Assembly: GCA_028561875.1 (NCBI GenBank)
Contig: JAQQTI010000001.1
Span: 606,313-670,312 of the forward strand
Source: Methanomassiliicoccaceae archaeon COG_1
GTDB taxonomy: Archaea > Thermoplasmatota > Thermoplasmata > Methanomassiliicoccales > Methanomethylophilaceae
DNA length: 64,000 nt
Direction: 5' to 3'
Made by a program: the position numbers and the translations under genes. This document shows positions 55,136 through 63,956 of this stretch, one piece after another (within the stretch, counting starts at the first letter, position 1; every line of letters starts with the position of its first letter). Below the pieces are notes generated by a model. The model searched no databases, was not told the origin of the DNA, and saw nothing but the letters and a program-made list of their open reading frames with translations.

Positions 55136-55289
55136 TCCTTTTCCTACCAGAGCTCGATAATTGATCGTGATGATTTTCAGAGAGTCCTAGTGGACACTTC
55201 CATCTTATCAACATATGCGGAAGGGCCTCACCGAACGACCGCCTCCATATCGGCCATCTCCACCTTCTGACGGCCATCACCCCTGTCTT

Positions 55290-55425
55290 CATGGCACGGC
55301 TTTGCCGGGCCAAATGCCAACAGCGGCTGGCGTGCCACGGCCTTGGCCGGCCGCCAGCCCTGTTGGCAGGGGCCGGAGCGTAGCGACGGCCCGGGGACGT
55401 GCGAGCGAAGCGATGCACGGACCCA
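55290..55425 (+). ncRNA. GC-rich structured noncoding segment with three hairpins
   Basis: Within the 378-base gap between rep and the next gene lies a chain of inverted repeats. The main hairpin pairs TGCCAACAG (55315-55323) and GCTGGC (55326-55331) with GCCAGC (55353-55358) and CTGTTGGCA (55360-55368). Two smaller hairpins follow: GGCCG/CGGCC (55371-55391) and CGTGC/GCACG (55398-55419). Their loops are nearly the same, GAGCGTAGCGA and GAGCGAAGCGA. It is GC-rich inside a lower-GC element. It may be a replication origin next to rep, a structured RNA or a mobile repeat. Confidence 0.45.
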
Positions 55426-55513
55426 ACGACTTGATAGAGATAACCTGAGTTAAAACTCAGAAAATACGGTCTCGAAAATCGTTATATCGTCCGATAATCA
55501 TCAGACTTCAAAC

Positions 55514-56866
55514 ATGTCTGATATGGGTTTCGAGAACAATCAGGAAGAGTGGAAGGAGATCTGGGATGCCTCCTACCTCAAGGCAATAGCCGCGTTCTAC
55601 AACACCGACGGGGGCCGTATGATAGTGGGTCGCAGAGATGACGGTGAATTCGTCGGCCTCAAAGATCCTAAAGGCGATGCCAAGAAGATCTCGGACACAA
55701 TCAACAACAAACTCCATATCAGCCCGAATGTCCACATCCAAGATTTCGATGGAAAGATGTGTGTCGTCATCGACGTATCCTCTGGAAGTCGCATGGTATC
55801 TCTGGACAGCAGATTCTACAAAAAGGTAGGCAATACCAATCAGGAACTTTCGGGAGATGAGCTTAAGGTCGCCCTTCTGGGGGAGGACAGGATGTCATGA
55901 CTGGACAGGACATGCGACATCAGAATCGAGGATCTATCCGATGAGGCGATTTCCTTCTTCGTTCAGAGCGGTAAGAAGAACAAGCGCATCAATCCGGACG
56001 CAGATGAGCATGATGCTGCTAAGGTCATATCCTCATATGATCTAGCCCGCAACGGAAAACTCACCCTCACAGCAGGCATACTGTTTCACCCAACACCTCG
56101 CCGCCTGAACGATGCTGCTTTCTTGAAGATCGGATTCTTCGACGATAAAGGCGTACTCAGACGTGAGGATTACGTTGAGGGCCCGGTAATCATGATACCT
56201 GACAAGGCCATCCGGATCCTTTACGACCGTTACATCCAGGATACGTATGGGTATGGTGGTAAGACCGCCCAACGCCATATCGTCCACAAATATCCAGAGG
56301 ATGCCCTCAGGGAGCTTATCGTGAATGCCATAGTTCACAAGGACTACCACATCCAGGAGCCTACTACCATCCGCGTGTATGAAGATCGGATAGACATATT
56401 CTGCTTCGGGGGTCTCCCCAAAGGCTGGAGTCCCGACATGCTCACGAAGAAACACGACTCCATAAGGCGTAACCGCTTGCTTGCAAGCGTTTTCTTCGCC
56501 GCAGGCTACGTGGAAAATTGGGGGCAGGGCATTGAGAAGGTTATTAATCAATGCCGTGCCAACGGGAATCCCGACCCAGTTTTCACGGAAAGGTGCGGAG
56601 GGCTTTCTGTCGAAATCGGGATAAATCCGGCAAAGGATGTTTCCGATATCCTCCAACCAATCATCAATCTCGATGAAAAGAACAGGATTATACTTGGTTG
56701 CATAGAAAAGGACCCTGGTATCCCTGCCAGAGCGATATCAGAGAATACGGGCATATCAATCAATACTGTTGAGAGGCGTCTCAAAAAAATGACGGAACAA
56801 GGCCTACTGAGGAGAGAGGGAAGCACCAAATCAGGCAAGTGGATCATCGTTCATGATAACCTCTGA
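55514..56866 (+). pseudogene. AlbA_2 (Schlafen-like) ATP-binding regulator split by one in-frame TGA
   Basis: One continuous frame of about 450 codons is interrupted only by a TGA at 55898-55900. The first part has the AlbA_2 DNA-binding domain (LKAIAAFYNTDGGRMIVGR). The second part has the HATPase_c_4-type domain (EDALRELIVNAIVHKDYH, IDIFCFGGLPKGW, RNRLLASVFFAAGYVENWGQ) and a C-terminal winged helix (ISENTGISINTVERRLKKM). Sequence before and after the TGA matches the family without a frame change, so it is a recent nonsense mutation, possibly from a Trp TGG codon. An internal ATG at 56123 could still yield the C-terminal half. Confidence 0.75.
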
Positions 56867-56873
56867 TTCAGAT

Positions 56874-56903
56874 TTTCTACCCCCATTTCTACCCCCATTT
56901 CTA
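56874..56903 (+). repeat. Short tandem repeat, 12-base unit
   Basis: TTTCTACCCCCA occurs twice in tandem (56874-56885, 56886-56897), with a partial third copy (TTTCTA). It follows the AlbA_2 stop and precedes the left side of the insertion sequence. Confidence 0.7.
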
Positions 56904-56918
56904 ACTCGAGTTCGCCAC

Positions 56919-58674
56919 TTACGACAGATGATTGACCTAGCTTCCGCTGGATTTACGCCATGTGCGCAGGTGTTCCCCTCGTTCCCACTTACGGGAAAAG
57001 GGTGTCAGAAGGCGTCCAATGACGCCTGATTCCTCGGAATTCTGCCCGATTTGCCCCTGATCCTGCTCCTCAGGAGCCTGATCAGAGGCACGAAATTGCT
57101 GAATATCCTCTTCCTCTGCCCATTATCCCCGACAGCGACCGTAAGCGAGAACGAGCCCGGCTCCTCGCATATGGATTCCGCCGTCTTTCCCCTGTATTCC
57201 TGATTCAGGAATCTCGCCATGGGGATGCAGAAAAGAGCGAGAAAGGAGATGAGGATCCTGCCCTTTATGGCCTTCTCGTTGGTGCATCCGGCCGGTCTCC
57301 GGTCCATCCCGTGCTTCAGATCCCTGAAGGCACCTTCCACCTGGTTCCTCGCCCTGTACAGTTCTATGACCTTCTCCGCTGTCAACGGACGGTTCGTCAG
57401 GAGCGCGGATGATCCCTCCCTGCCCGTGACCATGCGTTCCACCGCATGGTCGACCGCCCGTTCCTTCGAGAAACAATCCAGCGGGAACTGATACGATAAT
57501 TTCGTATCGACGAAGCAGTTGGAGTTGCGGTATTTCTTCCTGGGCCTCTTCTCCGGATCCATGTTCTTCCTGATGATCCCCATCTCCTCCCGGTCGCGTT
57601 CCGCCTTCCTCCTGTATCTTGCCAACACATCCGCTTTCAGCTTCTCGTTCCTGAAGATGTACCTCCTGCGCTTCAGGTTGCCCTCGGTCATCTGGTACGA
57701 GATGACGTCGTCTATCGATACCCAATCCCCTTTATGCGAATCCACGAACCTATCGTCCGAAGCGTTCAGCTGCAGTCTCGTCACGAGACCCACGCCCTCT
57801 TTGTCCAAGAGGGCGGAGTTCTTCCTGGAGTACGCTCCGTTACCGAATGCGATCATGGCCTCCTCCGGAAGCGGATGCCTGATCTGCTCGAACGTATCCT
57901 CGGAATGCGTCACATCCAATATGTTCCCCGCATTCACCGTCGGTCCCGCCGGCATACCCGATTCCCTGTCCATGCTCAGCCCTATGGTGACCTGAGGCCT
58001 GTCCGGACGATGATCTCTGGAATACCCTACCCTCACGATCCCCTGCTGAGGGGCCTCGAAGAACAGCGAGGTCCGATCCATGAAGACGGTGTCCGTCTTC
58101 ACGCCGTACTGCTTCTTCAAAACCTTCCCGAGATACCTCACGATGGCATCGGAGTTCTCCCCGAGCCTCTCCACGGTACGGTATACGGACCTCGGTGCGT
58201 TCGCACCGAGCCCGTATTCCTCCCTCACCACATCCTCCTCGAGGATCCGATCGATCCTGTTGACGGAGATTCCCGTCATCTCCACGGAATTCGCTACCAA
58301 GGCTGCGGTCTCCGCAGCCACCGGATTCCCCTGGGTTCTCTTCAGTCCGTTCAGAAAACCGTCCAAACCTGTATCGGCGAACACGGCATCGACTACGGTC
58401 TTGTTGCCCATGGTCATCGTGACGTTATCATTCGGTTCCGGTATCTTCGCGTGGATCCTGTTCCTGTATCTCACCAAATCGTATCCTTTTCCCGCCAGAC
58501 CTCAGGTCCCGCGAACCGTACCTTTATGTTCTTGCAAAGATACAGGAAAGACGGCCACGGGACCTGTTCGGGGTTTGGTCACTTCCAACATCCCGTGACC
58601 ACCTATTATGTTCTGCCAGCAATCCGAAAACATCGCTCAGCGACAGGATTGCCTCACGTCCTAACTGTCATACT
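56919..58674 (-). mobile_element. IS1634/IS4-type insertion sequence, ends approximate
   Basis: The transposase gene fills most of it. Candidate inverted ends are TTACGACAG at the left (about 56919-56927) and, read inward from the right, GTATGACAG (complement, about 58665-58673). The right end is supported by the truncation of a methyltransferase reading frame at about 58675. A second inverted match CGGGAAAAGG (56992-57001) / CCTTTTCCCG (58485-58494) closely brackets the gene. No clear target-site duplication was found, so the boundaries need confirming. Confidence 0.55.
57005..58477 (-). CDS. IS1634-family transposase
   Basis: A 490-residue DDE transposase: first Asp in VFMDRTSLFFE, the GYSRDHRPDRPQVTIGLSMD block typical of IS1634, and the Glu motif ELYRARNQVEGAFRDLKHG. 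The block that would carry the second Asp reads IAFGNGAYSRKN where relatives are expected to have FDNGAYS-like sequence; a GAT-to-GGT change (complement 57842-57844) would remove it. The frame is otherwise complete, so it may be a recently inactivated copy. Confidence 0.85.
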   Translation of the reverse strand: MVRYRNRIHAKIPEPNDNVTMTMGNKTVVDAVFADTGLDGFLNGLKRTQGNPVAAETAALVANSVEMTGISVNRIDRILEEDVVREEYGLGANAPRSVYRTVERLGENSDAIVRYLGKVLKKQYGVKTDTVFMDRTSLFFEAPQQGIVRVGYSRDHRPDRPQVTIGLSMDRESGMPAGPTVNAGNILDVTHSEDTFEQIRHPLPEEAMIAFGNGAYSRKNSALLDKEGVGLVTRLQLNASDDRFVDSHKGDWVSIDDVISYQMTEGNLKRRRYIFRNEKLKADVLARYRRKAERDREEMGIIRKNMDPEKRPRKKYRNSNCFVDTKLSYQFPLDCFSKERAVDHAVERMVTGREGSSALLTNRPLTAEKVIELYRARNQVEGAFRDLKHGMDRRPAGCTNEKAIKGRILISFLALFCIPMARFLNQEYRGKTAESICEEPGSFSLTVAVGDNGQRKRIFSNFVPLIRLLRSRIRGKSGRIPRNQASLDAF

Positions 58675-58964
58675 CGGGCTAAATCGAATGATCTGTCATC
58701 GAACGGGAGGTGTCTTACATCCCCCTGAAGGATCTCGCATCTCCCTTTCGAGATCGCGACAGAATTGACCTCTCTGGATTTGGAAACGCTCACGTCAGAG
58801 TAATCGATCCCCTTCAAGGTCGAGACTCCGTCCATCGACAGCATCCTGTCTATGTTCCCCCCGCCGCCGCAGCCCATGTCCAGCACGTCACCGTGTATCC
58901 TGAAATGGGACATGCCCCATCTGGCCATCCTTTCATGAGAACCTCCGTTCATTCCGGAGGCCAT
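58668..58964 (-). pseudogene. SAM-dependent methyltransferase, C-terminal half lost at the IS edge
   Basis: The 98 residues contain the class I methyltransferase motif I (VLDMGCGGGGNIDRMLS) and motif II/III regions (GDVRHLPFDDRSFDLA), then stop three codons later, where relatives continue for another 100 or more residues. The break coincides with the right side of the insertion sequence. The missing 3' part is not found on the other side of the IS, so a deletion or rearrangement went with it. Confidence 0.7.
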
Positions 58965-59024
58965 AATCCTGCCTATTCTTCATTCAGGTTTCCTTGCGTT
59001 GCTGAATATCTTCTTATCACCATC

Positions 59025-61295
59025 TCATTCCGCTCCTTTCAGTGCTTCCACCATGTCTATCTTCCTGTTGTTCCTGCTAATCATCCATCCCACCACCAGG
59101 GACACACCCAATGTGACCGCCGTGCTGATGATGTATGTCGGCAGCTTGATCGCAAGGACCATCTCGTATTCTGATGCCAATGCTGTGAGCAGATACTGTA
59201 GCACGAATACGCCCAGAGGTATCCCTATGATCACACCTGCGATCGTCAGCCAGAGATTCTGTCCGATCAATATGCGTCCCATCTGTCCGTCCTTGAATCC
59301 GACAACTTTGAGCGTGGCCAGTTCCCTCATCCTCTCCATGTAGCTCATGGTGCCGAGGTTGTACAGGACTATCAGCCCCAGCACGGCAGCCGCTATGGCC
59401 AAGAGCCAGATCATCTCGTTCATGACCTCCATGAACGTATCGAACGATTTGATGACGGATGTCTTGGATACGGTACTGTCGATCAATGGGCTTTGCTGCA
59501 CATTCTTCTCGTCGGTGTAGATGGTATTGATCCTGTACCCAATTCCCGCGGAATCTGCGGATGAGGATGTCATGACGATACTCTCCGACAGGGAATTGAT
59601 GATACCAAGTATCTTCACCGAATAGGTCTGGCTGGTGATGTACATGCTGAACGTGATCGTGTCGCCGGTTCCCAATCCGTTCTCCTTGGCCACCCTCTGA
59701 CATATGTATGCCCCGCCGTCCGACAGTTCGATACGGTCAAGATTGCCGTCGACGAATCTGACGTGCCCGTTGGTGATATTGTAGATCTCCAAGGATACCG
59801 GGGAATCCCCAAGCAGAACGGCAGTTCTGGAGGCCCAGTCCCCGTTGTATTGATCGCAAAGTTCCATCGCTTCGGCGTTGCTCGTATCCTCCGACAGATT
59901 GATGACCGTCTCATAGTTCATCGTGTCCTGGTAGAACACGTCGATGAACGTGTCCGCCGTATCCTTCATGCCGAACGATGCCACCAACAGCACGGTGCAT
60001 CCAAGGACGCCGATAAGCGTCATCATGCTCCTGGATTTGTGTCTGAGGAGATCCCTTATGTTCCATCTGGTACTGAAACCCAGCTTCTTCCAGATCCCCG
60101 TCCTTTCTATGAATGTGCTCTTGATGTGTCTCGGAACGTAAGGTCTGAGGGAGTCCGCGACCGTCCCGCCGAGAATCCTGCTCACGGAGAGATACGCAAC
60201 TGCCACCAGCAGCAGGTCCATCATCAGGATGACGGCATACGTGTATCCTGGAGTGACAAGGTCCCATCTCAGAAGGTCCATATAGGTACCCATGGACCCG
60301 TCAGGGTTCATTATGTAGTAGGCCAGACCGTATCCGAGGAGCGAGCCCAGGATTGTTCCGAATGTGCCTACGAACAAAGCATACATCAGGTAATGAAGTT
60401 TGATGTCCCTGTTCTTGAATCCAAGTGCCTTCAGGGTGCCGATCTGCACCTTCTCCTTGGTGGTGATCCTATGCATGGTCGTTATCATCGTCAGCACGGC
60501 GATTGCAAGGAACAGCACCGGGAGGATGGTGGCCATCGTCTGCCCTTCCTCCGATTCGCCCATGGCTTCCGAATAGGAAACAGTGTCCTCCTTCGGGATG
60601 TTCAGAGTGATCCTTCCGAGAGCATCATTGGCCAAGGAAGTGAATTCGGCTCCGTCAAGATCCGATAGGACATTGATCTGATTGTAGTATTCGAATCCAA
60701 GGAACGATGCCAGCATCGTCGGTGAGATATAAGCGAATCCAGAGACGGTGAAATCCGGCATCATCTGATTGTCATCGGCCAGATATATCAGGTATTCTCC
60801 AGATTTGATCAATCCTTTGACGGTACCGGTCATCTCCAGACCCTTGTACGTCAGCGTAAGAGTGTCGCCCAACGAGACTTCATTGGCCGCGGCATACTTG
60901 TCGGAGATCCAAATACCGTCAGTGCTGGCACCGTCATATTGATCGCCTAAAGTGACCGTGAATCCCGATATCTTCGGATTGGTGGTCACCGTCAACGTTA
61001 TGGTGTCGTTGCTTGCTTTTTCTCTTGTATTGACTGACAGGAATCTTGTCGCATCTTCTACTCCTGCAATTCCCTTGACGGAATCCAGGTCCCCCTGTGA
61101 GAATCCGTTCTCATCCACCAGTCTGTAATCGGCGAAACCCGTCTCGTTCAATGTGTATCCGACATCCGTTTCTATACTGTACCATTCCATGTTGAAGCCG
61201 ATGAAGACCCCCATGCCGAGGGCGATCATCACGATCATGGAGACGAATTGTGCCTTGTAGTTGCCAATGTTCCTCCACAGTTTCTTGTGCAGCAT
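59025..61295 (-). CDS. ABC transporter permease (MacB/FtsX type, two FtsX domains)
   Basis: A 756-residue membrane protein with an N-terminal helix (FVSMIVMIALGMGVFIGF), a first extracytoplasmic domain, three helices with FtsX features (ITTKEKVQIGTLKALGFKNRDI), another helix and second extracytoplasmic domain, and three C-terminal helices (MERMRELATLKVVGFKDGQM). The duplicated FtsX layout is typical of exporters of peptides or lipoprotein-like substrates. ATG 61295 overlaps the ATPase stop by one base (TGATG). Confidence 0.88.
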   Translation of the reverse strand: MLHKKLWRNIGNYKAQFVSMIVMIALGMGVFIGFNMEWYSIETDVGYTLNETGFADYRLVDENGFSQGDLDSVKGIAGVEDATRFLSVNTREKASNDTITLTVTTNPKISGFTVTLGDQYDGASTDGIWISDKYAAANEVSLGDTLTLTYKGLEMTGTVKGLIKSGEYLIYLADDNQMMPDFTVSGFAYISPTMLASFLGFEYYNQINVLSDLDGAEFTSLANDALGRITLNIPKEDTVSYSEAMGESEEGQTMATILPVLFLAIAVLTMITTMHRITTKEKVQIGTLKALGFKNRDIKLHYLMYALFVGTFGTILGSLLGYGLAYYIMNPDGSMGTYMDLLRWDLVTPGYTYAVILMMDLLLVAVAYLSVSRILGGTVADSLRPYVPRHIKSTFIERTGIWKKLGFSTRWNIRDLLRHKSRSMMTLIGVLGCTVLLVASFGMKDTADTFIDVFYQDTMNYETVINLSEDTSNAEAMELCDQYNGDWASRTAVLLGDSPVSLEIYNITNGHVRFVDGNLDRIELSDGGAYICQRVAKENGLGTGDTITFSMYITSQTYSVKILGIINSLSESIVMTSSSADSAGIGYRINTIYTDEKNVQQSPLIDSTVSKTSVIKSFDTFMEVMNEMIWLLAIAAAVLGLIVLYNLGTMSYMERMRELATLKVVGFKDGQMGRILIGQNLWLTIAGVIIGIPLGVFVLQYLLTALASEYEMVLAIKLPTYIISTAVTLGVSLVVGWMISRNNRKIDMVEALKGAE

Positions 61296-61996
61296 CACCA
61301 ATCCACCTCGTCGACGCTCAACGGATTGCCCCGTCTTTCGCAGGACTGTATATGACCGTTCTTGACCCTCACCACGACATCGGCCATGCGGGCGATGTTC
61401 TGGTTGTGTGTGACGATGATCACGGTCTTCCCGTGTTCTCTCGTCATGTTCTGGAGGATCCTCAAAATCATAACTCCGGTATCGCTGTCCAATGCGCCCG
61501 TGGGTTCATCGCACAGAATTATCTGCGGACTCTTTGCAAGCGCCCTGGCAATGGACGCTCTTTGTTGTTCCCCTCCGGATAACTGTGATGGGAACTTGTT
61601 CCCATGTCCTTCCAGTCCGACCTGTCTGAGGACCTCGTTCGCATCGAGATGGTCTTTGCATATGTCCTTTACCAATGCAACGTTCTCATAGATCGTCAGC
61701 GTGGGGATGAGATTGTAGAACTGGAAGATGAAACCGACCTTCGATGCCCTGTATTCGGCAAGTTGGTCGCTGTCCAGTGTCGATATGTCCGTACCATCGA
61801 CGATTATCTTTCCGCTCGTGGGACTGTCCAAACCCCCAAAGAGGTTCAGCATGGTACTTTTGCCGGCACCGCTGGGACCGAGTATCACGATGAAGTCCCC
61901 TTGTTCCAACACGAGGTTCGCTCCATCCAATGCCAGTATCTCATTGTCGCCGGCACTGTAGGAACGCGAGACCTCTTTCATTTCTATTATGCTCAT
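61295..61996 (-). CDS. ABC transporter ATP-binding protein (LolD/MacB type)
   Basis: A 233-residue ATPase: Walker A LGPSGAGKST, Q-loop FIFQFYNLIPTLT, signature LSGGEQQRASIARAL, Walker B IILCDEPTGALD and H-loop VTHNQN. It drives the downstream FtsX-type permease; together they form a two-gene exporter. The upstream region holds a perfect palindrome overlapping the TATA region, so a repressor probably controls it. Confidence 0.92.
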   Translation of the reverse strand: MSIIEMKEVSRSYSAGDNEILALDGANLVLEQGDFIVILGPSGAGKSTMLNLFGGLDSPTSGKIIVDGTDISTLDSDQLAEYRASKVGFIFQFYNLIPTLTIYENVALVKDICKDHLDANEVLRQVGLEGHGNKFPSQLSGGEQQRASIARALAKSPQIILCDEPTGALDSDTGVMILRILQNMTREHGKTVIIVTHNQNIARMADVVVRVKNGHIQSCERRGNPLSVDEVDW

Positions 61997-62024
61997 GGGT
62001 GCTAATGTGCATCTGAAATATTAA

Positions 62025-62044
62025 AATTTAGGATGACCTAAATT
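62025..62044. promoter_or_regulatory. Perfect operator-like palindrome before the ABC exporter
   Basis: AATTTAGG-ATGA-CCTAAATT is an exact 8-bp inverted repeat about 30 bases upstream of the ATPase start, overlapping the minus-strand TATA candidate (ATTTTAATATT). Its TTTAGG/CCTAAA core resembles sites of DtxR/IdeR-type metalloregulators; that link is by resemblance only. Confidence 0.6.
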
Positions 62045-62050
62045 ATTTAC

Positions 62051-62066
62051 TATTCCTGAAGGAATA
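62051..62066. promoter_or_regulatory. Second palindrome upstream of the exporter
   Basis: TATTCCT-GA-AGGAATA is an exact 7-bp inverted repeat only 6 bases from the previous palindrome but with a different core. It may bind another regulator or a second dimer. Confidence 0.45.
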
Positions 62067-62099
62067 AGACGAAGGGGGCATTTCCGCCCAAAACTCTTC

Positions 62100-62219
62100 A
62101 TGGAAGCCCCGTCGGAAGAGATGGAGAAGGAATGGGAACTGATCTATGAACGTCTCTTGTACAACTCATTCAAACTGTTCTATGAAGACGGAGGGTTCCA
62201 TCCAGACATGGAGGATTAA
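62100..62219 (+). CDS. Small acidic ORF of unknown function
   Basis: A 39-residue frame, MEAPSEEMEKEWELIYERLL then YNSFKLFYEDGGFHPDMED. It is rich in Glu, Tyr and aromatic residues and could form a short helix. No family is recognised. It may be a real small protein or the tail of a lost gene. There is no convincing ribosome binding site. Confidence 0.3.
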   Translation: MEAPSEEMEKEWELIYERLLYNSFKLFYEDGGFHPDMED

Positions 62220-62302
62220 TTTAGTTCATTTGTAAAAATTTAAATGCAATTAAATTTTTTTCATAATTTGAAAATTTTTAAAGTGCAATTAATAAATATC
62301 AC

Positions 62303-62314
62303 AACAACGTTGTT
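62303..62314. promoter_or_regulatory. Palindrome at the AAA_14 gene start
   Basis: AACAACGTTGTT is an exact 12-base palindrome 5 bases before the ATG at 62320 and just after a TATA-like AATTAATAAATAT (62287-62299). It would cover the transcription start, a good position for a repressor, possibly autoregulation. Confidence 0.5.
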
Positions 62315-62319
62315 CATCT

Positions 62320-63507
62320 ATGCAGGTCCTGAGAAAATACTACCTCTCCCTTCTGGAAGCAGGAAAGGACAAGAACGATGTTACCAAAGTCATCACCGGA
62401 ATGAGACGTTCCGGCAAATCTACTCTCATGAGCCAGTTCATCGAAAAGCTGAAAGCTGACGGAGTTCCGGACAACAGGATATTCCTGATCAATTTCGAGA
62501 TGGCAGAGTATCAATATCTGAATGATAGAACCATTCTCAACAAATGGATCTTGGACAACATCCCCAAGGAAGGACAATGCTACGTATTCCTGGACGAGAT
62601 ACAGAATGTGAATGACTGGGAGATGTCCGTGTCGGCGCTTCAGGTCATGCCCAACTGCGACGTGTACATAACCGGTTCCAATTCCAAGATGCTGTCCTCG
62701 GAACTGTCCACCCATATCTCCGGGAGATACATCGAGGTGAAGGTCCTGCCCCTATCCTTCAGCGAATACCTGGAGCTGCACCCCAGCGATGACAAGGACG
62801 GCCGTTTCAGGGATTATCTCAGGTACGGAGCTCTGCCCGTCGTGAATCCCGATTCCGACAGGATATTCATCGAAGGGCTGCTTGAGGGGATATTCAACAC
62901 CGTACTCGTGAAAGATGTGCTGTCCAGACTCAAGACGGACGATGTCTCGAAGATTACCGCCATAGCAAGGTTCCTCTACTCCAACATAGGCAACATCACG
63001 AACATCGACAATATCGCCACTGAAACAGGGATAAGCAATCCCACGGTATCGAAATATGTCGAAGAGATGTCGAAGGCCTTTCTGTTCTACTATGCAGAGA
63101 AATACGATATCGTGGGGAAGAAGATCCTGAAAACCAACGGCAAATTCTATGCATCCGATCTGGGAATGAGGAATGTGATCCTCGGTCTCGGCCTGGCCAG
63201 GGACATCAGCAAACCGCTGGAGAACATCGTGTTCATGGAGCTTCTCCGCAGAGGGTATGAAGTCAGGATAGGGAGCTACCGTGACTGGGAGGTTGACTTC
63301 ACCGCGATAGGCCCTGACGGTGCGGAATACTATCAGATCTGCGAGACCATGCTGTCCGATGACACTTACAAAAGGGAATCGCGTCCGTTCAGGGCGATAA
63401 AGGACAACTGCCCGAAGACCATACTCACATTGGACAGGTTCGGATTGGGCAGTGATGAAGGCATCAAGATTCTCAACCTTGTCGATTGGCTGTTAGACAA
63501 GAATTGA
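62320..63507 (+). CDS. AAA_14/DUF4143 ATPase
   Basis: A 395-residue archaeal-type ATPase. Walker A ITGMRRSGKSTLMSQFIEKL (about 26-45), Walker B CYVFLDEIQNVNDWE, sensor ITGSNSKMLSSELSTHISGR; then a helix-turn-helix-like stretch (IDNIATETGISNPTVSKYVE) and the DUF4143 nuclease-like C-terminus (ENIVFMELLRRGYEV, WEVDFTAI). Such proteins are abundant, rapidly moving genes in archaea, and their role is unsettled. The DUF4143 part keeps an E...D.D-type spacing but activity is unproven. Confidence 0.88.
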   Translation: MQVLRKYYLSLLEAGKDKNDVTKVITGMRRSGKSTLMSQFIEKLKADGVPDNRIFLINFEMAEYQYLNDRTILNKWILDNIPKEGQCYVFLDEIQNVNDWEMSVSALQVMPNCDVYITGSNSKMLSSELSTHISGRYIEVKVLPLSFSEYLELHPSDDKDGRFRDYLRYGALPVVNPDSDRIFIEGLLEGIFNTVLVKDVLSRLKTDDVSKITAIARFLYSNIGNITNIDNIATETGISNPTVSKYVEEMSKAFLFYYAEKYDIVGKKILKTNGKFYASDLGMRNVILGLGLARDISKPLENIVFMELLRRGYEVRIGSYRDWEVDFTAIGPDGAEYYQICETMLSDDTYKRESRPFRAIKDNCPKTILTLDRFGLGSDEGIKILNLVDWLLDKN

Positions 63508-63956
63508 AGAAAGACAATCGACCCTTTTTTCATCACCGGTATCACTATCGGTATCATTTCTTCTAGTTCAAGGTGCATATTGTCCCCCATTTGGGTTCTC
63601 GCGTGAATCAACATAATTATTATTCACATCAACGGATAATACGGCTGGATGACCCTCAGAGTGCTGAAAATATACAATCCCTTAGTTCTTTTTTCATTGA
63701 AAAATGACAATCCCTTAGTTTCTTTCTCGGCTATTAAGCACCCATTAAGCACTTCGAATAAGCCCAAAACGGAACTATCTGAACATACATGTTGATGTGT
63801 TTTTGTAAATTATTTGTTTTTAAAAACTACAAACTTTACTATCCCAAACCTTCGGAATTTCTGACTACGTTCTGAAATCCTGATTTTCTGCTACAATTTT
63901 CTGTGAGCCAGTATGCAGGCGCTACTATTATATATGTAGCACGATATATAGGATAC
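63508..63956 (+). other. AT-rich intergenic region with short direct repeats
   Basis: No gene is seen. A T6 run at about 63524-63529 may terminate the ATPase transcript. ACAATCCCTTAGTT occurs twice (63674-63687, 63707-63720), each followed by a T-rich tract, and ATTAAGCAC occurs twice (63733-63741, 63744-63752). TATATATG and GATATATAGG near 63930-63952 are TATA candidates for the next gene. Confidence 0.45.

Noticed and set aside
55215..55448. 77-codon frame over the hairpin region
   Set aside because: Its sequence is a translation of the inverted repeats and looks non-protein.
55898..55900. TGA as a selenocysteine codon
   Set aside because: No archaeal SECIS evidence and the protein family has no Sec position here; a nonsense mutation is simpler.
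56992..58494. CGGGAAAAGG/CCTTTTCCCG as the IS ends
   Set aside because: They sit only 3-8 bases from the transposase ends and do not explain the truncated methyltransferase; TTACGACAG/GTATGACAG further out fits better, though neither is proven.
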